A stretch of DNA of 64,000 nt from Dactylorhiza incarnata (taxonomy: Eukaryota; Streptophyta; Magnoliopsida; Asparagales; Orchidaceae): positions 3,658,001 to 3,722,000 of the forward strand of contig JAWHQI010000202.1 in NCBI GenBank assembly GCA_033032865.1, in the 5' to 3' direction. A program made the position numbers and the translations under genes. Within the stretch, counting starts at the first letter, position 1, and the number at the start of each line of letters is the position of its first letter. Shown one piece after another: positions 57,104 to 64,000 of this stretch. The notes under the pieces were generated by a model that saw only the letters and a list, made by a program, of their open reading frames with translations, ran no database searches and was not told the DNA's origin.

Positions 57104-58607
57104 CGAAAGTGGAGGTCAGATCTTAAGTTACTCTAGAGGGGGGGGGGGGGGTGAATAGAGTATTAAAACTTTTTATTTAGTTTTATAGCGGAATTTAAAA
57201 TACTGTTAAGTATATGTGTAATCAGTGAGAGTTAAAAATAAAGACAGAAACAGTAAAAAGAAAATCACACAGCACAAGCACTGAAGAATAAGCAAGCACA
57301 GATGACACAAGGAGCTATAGTAGTTCCCCAATAAATCTGGGTACGTCTACTCTTCTACCACTCTTGGTAGGAATCCACTAGGAGGGTTGATCAGGTGCCC
57401 TAGCACTAAGGTTTTTTTGATAAGGTGTCCACACACCAATAAGCTTTTGATAAGGTGCTTAAAAACCACACAAGGATTTTTTGATAAGGTGTCTTGACAC
57501 CACTGTGTGAACTTTTGAAGGGAGAATTAACCCTGTACAAGATGAGATAAAGAGGTTTAGAGTGTTCTTCTCTGTCAATGATCTGAGAGAAGACAAGATG
57601 GTGTTGAAGCTGAAAGCTCCCCCTGTCTGATGAAAGTTGATGACAGTTTGTGGACAGAGCTTTCTCTAACACAAGTATTTTGTAGCAGATTATCTGGAAG
57701 AAATGAATCTTCATATTGTTGTTGCTCTTTGAAAGACTTTAACTTGCAGCAGTTCTGAGAGGTTGAGTGTTGTTCTCAGAATGATGAGGGTGCTGCCTTG
57801 AGTAAGAAGAAGACTGGGAAAAATGAATAATATTATGTCCTTCTTCTTCTTTCTCTAATACTTCTCTTTGTTCTTCTTGTTCTGTAAAAATTAGAGAGAC
57901 TGAGAGAAATTTTTGAATGTATCTCTATGCTCTGTCTGAAGGAGAAAATCGACTCCTGTATCCTGTTTTCTTCTCTGATGACTTGTGTTCTTTTCAAATT
58001 CAAATCATCTGCTTTTAAGGAATATAGTATTCTGAATTAAATCCTTCTTGGAACTGTGCAGCCACCCAAAGCAGTTTTGGCAGGTCCTTTCAATTCCTTT
58101 TGTCGTGAAAGATGCCTTGGCATTAGATGTCAATGCCTATTCTTTTTCTTAGAATAGAAAGAATATAAGGATATAATAATTAAGAAAGATATCCTTACAC
58201 AGCTGACTGAATACGTCCAAAAACAAAATAAATATATCCATTATTCTGTCGATTTGTGTTCAGAGAACTGATATCCAACTAAAAATATTAATCTGAGCTT
58301 CAGAAAGAAATTTGTCAAGCGCTGGCTGGAATTCGTCGAGCGCTGCTAGCCATTTGTTGAGCGCTATTCAGAAAATGTCGAGTGCTGGAACTAGCTATAA
58401 TTCTTCAGTCTGTTGAAAACAATTTGTCGAACGAAGCTGGTCATTCGTCGAACGCCACTCGCCATTTGTCGATCTTGAATTTTCCTAAGTTCTGACTAAT
58501 CTAATCAGCCTAAAAACTTGACCCTAAGACTATACAATGGGGTCAATACAGATCCTAATCAACATATAGTGATCCTAGCCCAAATCAGTAATAGGGTTGT
58601 TCCAACA
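57104..58607 (-). repeat. Element B 3' LTR
   Basis: About 1504 bp, on the minus strand TGTTGGAACAACCC...CCTCCACTTTCG (terminal CA changed to CG). Shares with A the TCGACAAAT motif array (here 58310-58490 on the + strand), the CACCTTATC short repeats and a 14-base poly-C run (57138-57151). Confidence 0.88.
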
Positions 58608-58807
58608 ATCTCCCCCTATTTGGGTTATGATACTATTTGACAATTAATCAAATAAATACAATTGAAAACATAAACAGCAGAGCATAAAATATATGTATCT
58701 GACAGAATGAAAAATTCATTTCAGCAGATTGAATAAAACTAGTGCTCTGAGTTCATTACAATAAAAAAGTTTTATCAATAACAAAAATAACTAAATCTAA
58801 ACCTCTT
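58608..58807 (-). other. Element B polypurine tract and 3' untranslated stretch
   Basis: On the minus strand AAATAGGGGGAGAT runs into the LTR. The rest is AT-rich and non-coding. Confidence 0.8.
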
Positions 58808-61732
58808 TTATTTCTTTGCTGATGGAGGTTTGAAGATTATTTGCCTGTTTGAATCTTGAGATTTCTTCTTGCTTAGGTAGAGATCTTGAGCTCCCAGTAT
58901 AGTTTGAGATTTGACATGGGGAACAAAAGCTTCTGGGTGCATATCAATATATTCTTCAGCATTGAAAAATTCATTGGAGTTGTACTTGTCAAGTTCTTTC
59001 CTTCTGTAGTCAGACATGGTAGAAATGTTTAAGAAATCTTTACCTTCTGATTTTGCTTTGTTGATCTTAGCATAAGCAATAGTTTCCTTGAGTCTTGCCA
59101 TTTGAGATAATCTTTCTTCTTCAGGGTCTGGAAGATAAGGAACATATTCTGAAATATCAGTTTGATCTTGAAGATCACTTTGAGGATTTTCTGATCTTGT
59201 GGAAAGATCCATCAGAAATATGAAGTTTGTATTCTGAAGATATTTGAGGTGAAATAATGGCTTGACTTTCTTGTAAAGCAAGTGCTGATTTCTGAGAAGG
59301 AGGAGAACTGGCTGATCCAGAGGCTTGAGAACCACTAGAACTACCAGGTCTCCCTGATTGTTGAGAGCTGGGCTTCTGGGAGAAGGATGATGGTGCTGCT
59401 GAGCCTGCTGCTGGAGGAGGAAAAGGAGGATGGTTATATTTGACAGGTTTGTCAGAATAGTAACCAGTTTTCCTCATCTTCTTCTTTCTTTTGTTCTCAT
59501 TCCTTGAGAATTTCATCCAATGAGGTGTACTTTTGTCAAGAGTAATATTATGAAGAACATAATATGGAATATCATTCTCAAGATTTGGAGGCATGGGAAC
59601 AGCCTTTGACTTAGCTTTTCTTTTCTTTCTTTTCCTTGATAATGTGTCATCAGAATCACAGTTATCATTATCATCATCATCTTCAGAGTCAGAAGAAGAA
59701 ATTGGCTTATTATATAAATCATCAATTGTTTTGATTACTTCAAGAGCTTTTAATCTTTCTTCTTCAGCTTTGTCAAACTCTGCATCTGTCACTTACCAGA
59801 TTTCAGCAAAACTTGGCATTGGTTCTTCATTCCATAAAAGAATTGGAGGTGAGGAAACAATTCTTGAAGCTGTTTCATCTGATGGAGTATCATCTGATGG
59901 AGTAGGGGGATCTTCTATATTATCTAGAAATTCTGCAAGATCATCCTCATATTCTACAGAAGTGTCCTTCATCTGAATATCTTGATCAGAGATTGAAGGA
60001 ATAGAAGAGATGAAACTTTTTATGATGTCAGAATGAGTCTTCTGAGGAAGGCATATAAGAGCCTTTGATAAAACCTCTATGTATACTTTTGGTGACACCC
60101 TTGATGTATATTTAGTATCAAATTTTGATAATAAGCTATGCAGATCACAAGAGGGATGAATGCAGATACATATATTATTTATTTCTTCTATAACTTGTGT
60201 ATCTGATACTATACAAGAATCAACCATATCTGTATTATAAAATATAATTGAATCTTCTTTACTTTGTACTATCTCAGAATTATCTAATTCAAAAACTGTA
60301 ACTTCTGCTACTTCTGGAGCAACTTCTGCTTCTGGAGCTTCTTCACAGGACATCTCCCCTGCCTAGCTTCAGGGACACCTGAATCTAGGCCCCTAGAAGA
60401 AGGGACAGCAATAGAGGAAGGAAGGGAAGAAAGCTTAGCAGATAAGGTAGAAATAGCTTGGAGGACTGGAGCAAATTTTGCATCCAGGAGTTGGTTTATA
60501 TTAGGAAGAATGTAATCAAAAATTTGATCAGCAATAGAGGTGAGATTGAGAGATAGATAATCTAATGGAAGTGATGTAGATGTTTGTGAAGTGGATGGGG
60601 TGAAAGATGGTAGAAGGATATTTCTGACAGTTTCAGAATGTGTGGAAATGCTATCTGGATGGTTTGAACTTGAGCGATGAATTGGTGACTGATGTTCATC
60701 ATGTATTGGAGATGGAGGTGGAATAGGTGATTGAGGTAGAGTTGAGGAATTGAGAGTAGTGTTGATAGGAGATGGAGGAGGGGAAGGCAGTGGTTCTGGA
60801 GATAGAGGGGAAATATCATTGATAGGTGGTATATCAGTTGAAAGGGGTGGTGGAGAGTTTGGAGGTAGAAATTGTTCAGGAGACTGTTGAGCAGGTGGAG
60901 ATGGGATATGAGAAGGAGAAGTAACTGAGGGAGGAACTTCTGGAAGGGTAGAGGGAGTGACTTGGTCAGTCCTTGTGTCCTCAGAAGTTTTCCTTTTCCT
61001 AGAAGCATCATCTCTTGTATTCTTCTTGGGGATTACCCCATCCCACTTAGCAAAGAGTGCTGAGGTTAGCCTCCTGCTGGCATTTATGGTCACCTTGGGT
61101 GACACCAGAAGGTCTGGATGCCTTTCCTGCAGGAAAATACCTATAACACTTGCAAAACTAACACTATCTTTAGAATTTTTCTTTTTAATCAATTCAAAGA
61201 TAATTGATCCCCAGTAAATTTCCTTCTTCTCCATCAAGGCCACCATCAATAGAAATTGGTGCCTGTTAATATAGTCATGTCCAAAAGTCTTGCCCAGCAA
61301 GACTTTTCCAACAATGTCAGCTAAGAACTTGTAGACCTGAGACAAGTTCTTTTTCAGTAAGTGATTAGGGTTTCCAGTTAAGTGACCCATTTTGACTAAA
61401 GCTTCATCAAATTGTTCTGAGCTTATGTCTAAGTCATCATCACCATTCTCAAAACCAAAAAATTCAGTAAGAATGGTGGGAGAGAGAGAGACTTGATGAC
61501 CTGAGATTGTGCCAGACATCTTCTCATCCTCTGTCTGAACAGTATGAACCCATTCTTTAATCTCTACAACTGGTATTTTCTGCCTGGTGCTCAAAAACTT
61601 CTTTAGATGTTGGGCTTCCAGTAGTTGAAGAACGTCCTTGAAGATTTGGTCAGATTGTGCAAAAGAATCTATGTCGATATCAAAACCCGCGTCAAACTTC
61701 ATTGAGTGCAGAGAGGCCTGAGAAATCGCCAT
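58808..61732 (-). pseudogene. Element B ORF2: post-pol accessory protein, lightly broken
   Basis: Starts MAISQASLHSMKFDAGFDID. The first 470 or so codons are open to 60308: conserved N-terminal domain (VYKFLADIVGKVLLGK near residue 134; KWDGVIPKK near 255), then a Pro/Ser-rich linker with many PSP repeats. One frameshift near 60350 leads to the second block (KYTSRVSPKVYIEVLSKALI), a TAA at 59793, the Asp/Ser run and basic KRKKRKAKSK patch. A second frameshift near 59200 precedes the C-terminal block (NISTMSDYRRKELDKY, IDMHPEAFVPHV, IIFKPPS). About 920 codons in all. No signal peptide or membrane helix seen. With A it allows the family consensus to be compared. Confidence 0.8.
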
Positions 61733-62088
61733 TGTTCCTGCAAAGAAAACGAAGATCAAGTGCAGAGGGGAACTGGAGGGAAAAGATGATCTCTGTAGGC
61801 GCAAACTTAGAAAGAGATAAAATAAAGCTTATATAGAAGGATCGAAGAATGAGGGCGCATTCATAAACCGCTGTTCGACAAAACCTACTAAAATTAGAAG
61901 TCGAAAAGGCTTTATTTCTTCGTCAGACTACGCACGAAAACACCTTTTTCGTCGACCGTCGTTCGACAAATGAAACTGTCTTTATCGATTCTGAGGTTAA
62001 CAGGTTTTGTCGACTGCCGTTCGACAAATGGTTCAAATTCGTCGTTCTTCGTTCGACGAATTTATGGGATAAATAGAAAATTTAATTT
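61733..62088 (-). promoter_or_regulatory. Pol-ORF2 spacer of B with motif array and TATA box
   Basis: Mirror of the A spacer. TTCGTCGAACG, GTTCGACAAATG and GTCGAC motifs at 61867-62061, and TATATAAG on the minus strand at 61828-61835, about 95 bp upstream of the ORF2 ATG. Conservation of array and TATA in two diverged copies supports function as an internal promoter. Confidence 0.7.
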
Positions 62089-64000
62089 TTAACAGATTAA
62101 GTCTCCATCTATCATTCCTAGTTGATTTATAAAGAAGATGTGCTTCTTTTCATCCAAGGGATTGGTGAAAATGTCAGCTCTTTGCAAATCAGTAGAAATG
62201 AATTGTAGGCAAATTTTGTTTTTATCCACATTATCCCTAAGGAAGTGGTGTCTAATTTCTATGTGTTTAGTCCAACTATGGAGAATTGGATTTTGTGCTG
62301 TAGATATTGCACTAGTGTTGTCACAAAATATAATTGAATTATTTAAGTTGACACCATAGTCTAGGAGATAATTTTGTATCCACAATATCTGTGAGCAGCA
62401 ACTGCCAGCAGCTATGTATTCAGCTTCAGCTATTGATGTAGACACAGATGTTTGTTTCTTACAAAACCAAGACACAAGCCTATCACCATGAAACTGACAA
62501 GTTCCTGATGTGTTCTTCCTGTCTACTCTGCATCCAGCGTAATCTGAATCTGAGAATCTAGTTAGTTCAAATTCAGATGCTGTTGGATACCAAAGTCCTA
62601 GATTAGGGCAACCCTTTATATATCTTAAAATTCTTTTTAGTAAAATAAGATGAGATTCTTTAGGGTTAACTTGAAACCTATCACAAATACATGTAGCAAA
62701 CATTATATCTGGCCTACTAGCTGTTAAATAGAGTAGAGAGCCAACAATTGCCCTATACACTTTTTGATCAACAGGTTTCCCTGATTCATCAATATCAACA
62801 ACAGCATTAGAGGCCATGGGTGTTTTCATGGTAGAGGAATCAGACATTCCAAATCTTTTCACTAATTCCTTAGCATACTTAGATTGGGAAATGAAGAATC
62901 CTGATGGGGTTTGCTTCACTTGAATACCAAGGAAGTATGATAATTCACCCATGCTACTCATTTCAAATTTAGATTGCATTAGTTTAGAGAACTTTTTGCA
63001 TAAATTTGAATCTGTAGAGCCAAATATAATATCATCTACATATATTTGAACTAGTAAGGTTTGATTTTTATGTATCCTGAAAAATAATGTTTTATCTACT
63101 ATGCCCTTACAGAAATTATTTTCCAAAAGAAAATTAGCTAAAGTCTCATACCATGCTCTGGGAGCTTGTTTGAGACCATAAAGAGCTTTATTAAGCTTAA
63201 ATACATAGGAGGAATGAGTTGGAGAGATGAAACCTGGTGGTTATTCCACATAGACTTCTTCTTTGATGTCTCCATTTAGAAATGCACTCTTCACATCCAT
63301 TTTATATACCTTGAACTTTTTAAATGCAGCAAATGCAAGAAAGATTCTGATTGCTTCTAACCTTGCAACTGGTGCAAAAGTTTGATCATAGTCTATTCCT
63401 TCTTTCTGTGAGTACCCATGAGCTACTAGCCTAGCTTTTTTTCTCACAATATTGCCTTGATCATCAAGTTTGTTCCTGAAGACCCACTTGGTGCCAATAA
63501 CAGGATGGACTTTTGGTCTTGGAACCAAATCCCAAACCTTGTTCCTTTCAAACTGCTTGAGTTCCTCTTGCATTGCAAGGATCCAGTTTGGATCTTGTTC
63601 TGCATTTTTATGGTTTGAGGTTCAACTTGTGATAGGAAACAAGTATGCATCTAATTTTGGTGTAGTTGATGCCTTGTTTGAACACCTGCTGTGATATCAC
63701 CAATTACTTGTGAAATTAGATGATCTCTAACTGTGATGTGGTCAACAATTGGAGTTGGTTCAGCAGCAGTATTCATTTGGGGAATTTGTTCAGCTGTTGT
63801 GTCCTGTGGAGGATGTTCTGCTGTTACTTGATTTAGGTTAACAGCAAGATCTGGATGATCTTCTTCTTCACTATCTTCAAGAATTTGAGGTGATGGATGC
63901 AGTGAATCTTCTGTCTGTAGATTTAATCCATCAAGCTCTTCACATAGAGCTGGTACCTGCAGATTGTTTTTGGTAGAAGAATTCTTCTCCTTGTAAAACA
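62089..64000 (-). pseudogene. Element B pol, C-terminal part: RT and RNase H
   Basis: From the window edge: acidic linker with a TAG where A has CAG (about 63652), then a one-base deletion near 63610. The RT runs from [20 protein letters not shown] through [15 protein letters not shown], with TAA (Gln) at 63241-63243 before PPGF, then [13 protein letters not shown] and YVDDIIFGS. RNase H shows SIAEAEYIAAGSC and IFCDNTSAIS, with TKHIEIRHHFLRDN and ADIFTNPLDE at the end (Lys to Asn in the last motif). The frame from 63240 to the stop at 62089 is unbroken. The rest of pol lies outside. Confidence 0.92.

Larger units (their letters stand above)
57104..64000 (-). mobile_element. Element B: Ty1/copia element of the A family, inverted (5' end outside window)
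   Basis: Reading leftwards: linker and RT from the window edge, RNase H, spacer with TATA box, ORF2, purine tract, 3' LTR. Same order and closely similar sequence to A. Better preserved than A: the pol part in view has few breaks and the ORF2 N-terminal half is open. A and B lie tail to tail across about 37.6 kb. Confidence 0.92.

Noticed and set aside
57541..58060. Pyrimidine/purine-rich frames in the B LTR as genes
   Set aside because: They are inside the transcribed part of the LTR and are not conserved as coding in the A LTR.

Overview
The window is a stack of plant LTR retrotransposons with one LINE fragment. I see no host gene, tRNA, rRNA or CRISPR array. Family membership (Ty1/copia elements with an extra 3' ORF, Athila-like and Tat-like Ty3/gypsy elements, an L1-type LINE with an RNase H domain) points to a flowering plant with a repeat-rich genome, probably a heterochromatic stretch. 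I cannot name the species. Almost every coding region is broken, so most entries are pseudogenes.

Layout. Element A (copia, + strand) runs from the left edge to 19485 and is split at its integrase by element T (811-12110). T is an Athila-like non-autonomous element in the tandem form LTR-internal-LTR-internal-LTR, with target duplication GACCT. Next comes D, an old minus-strand copia remnant that survives mainly as its 3' ORF and has three later insertions: C (20100-30653, a young full-length copia element, CCATT duplication), L (31284-33653, a 5'-truncated LINE with an 18-bp duplication), and S (34562-35509, a solo LTR with GAATC duplication). H, a remnant related to T, starts near 35905. 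H is split by F (36484-56679, about 20.2 kb, Tat-like, GTGAG duplication). F is split by G (43269-51527, Athila-like gag-protease element, ATGCC duplication), which landed inside F's 96-bp tandem repeat array. Element B (57104-64000 and beyond, minus strand) belongs to the same family as A.

How the genes work together. A, B, C and D carry gag-pol for particle formation, reverse transcription and integration, plus a separate downstream ORF ('ORF2') that shares a conserved N-terminal domain across the families. In A, B and C a spacer with a TATA box separates pol from ORF2. F carries gag, protease, RT, two RNase H domains and integrase on the sense strand. Before its 3' LTR it also carries two antisense genes, each with a TATA box and canonical GT-AG introns. 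T and G encode only gag-like or gag-protease products and would have needed enzymes from a partner element.

Most interesting pattern. Several unrelated elements place an array of short, often palindromic, family-specific motifs just upstream of a TATA box. In the A/B family the same motif occurs both in the LTR and in the pol-ORF2 spacer. In F the same motif occurs both in the LTR and upstream of an antisense gene. This suggests that the LTR regulatory module is reused to drive internal genes. A second pattern is decay mainly by Gln/Arg/Trp-to-stop changes of the C-to-T (or complementary G-to-A) type, seen directly where paralogous copies can be compared.
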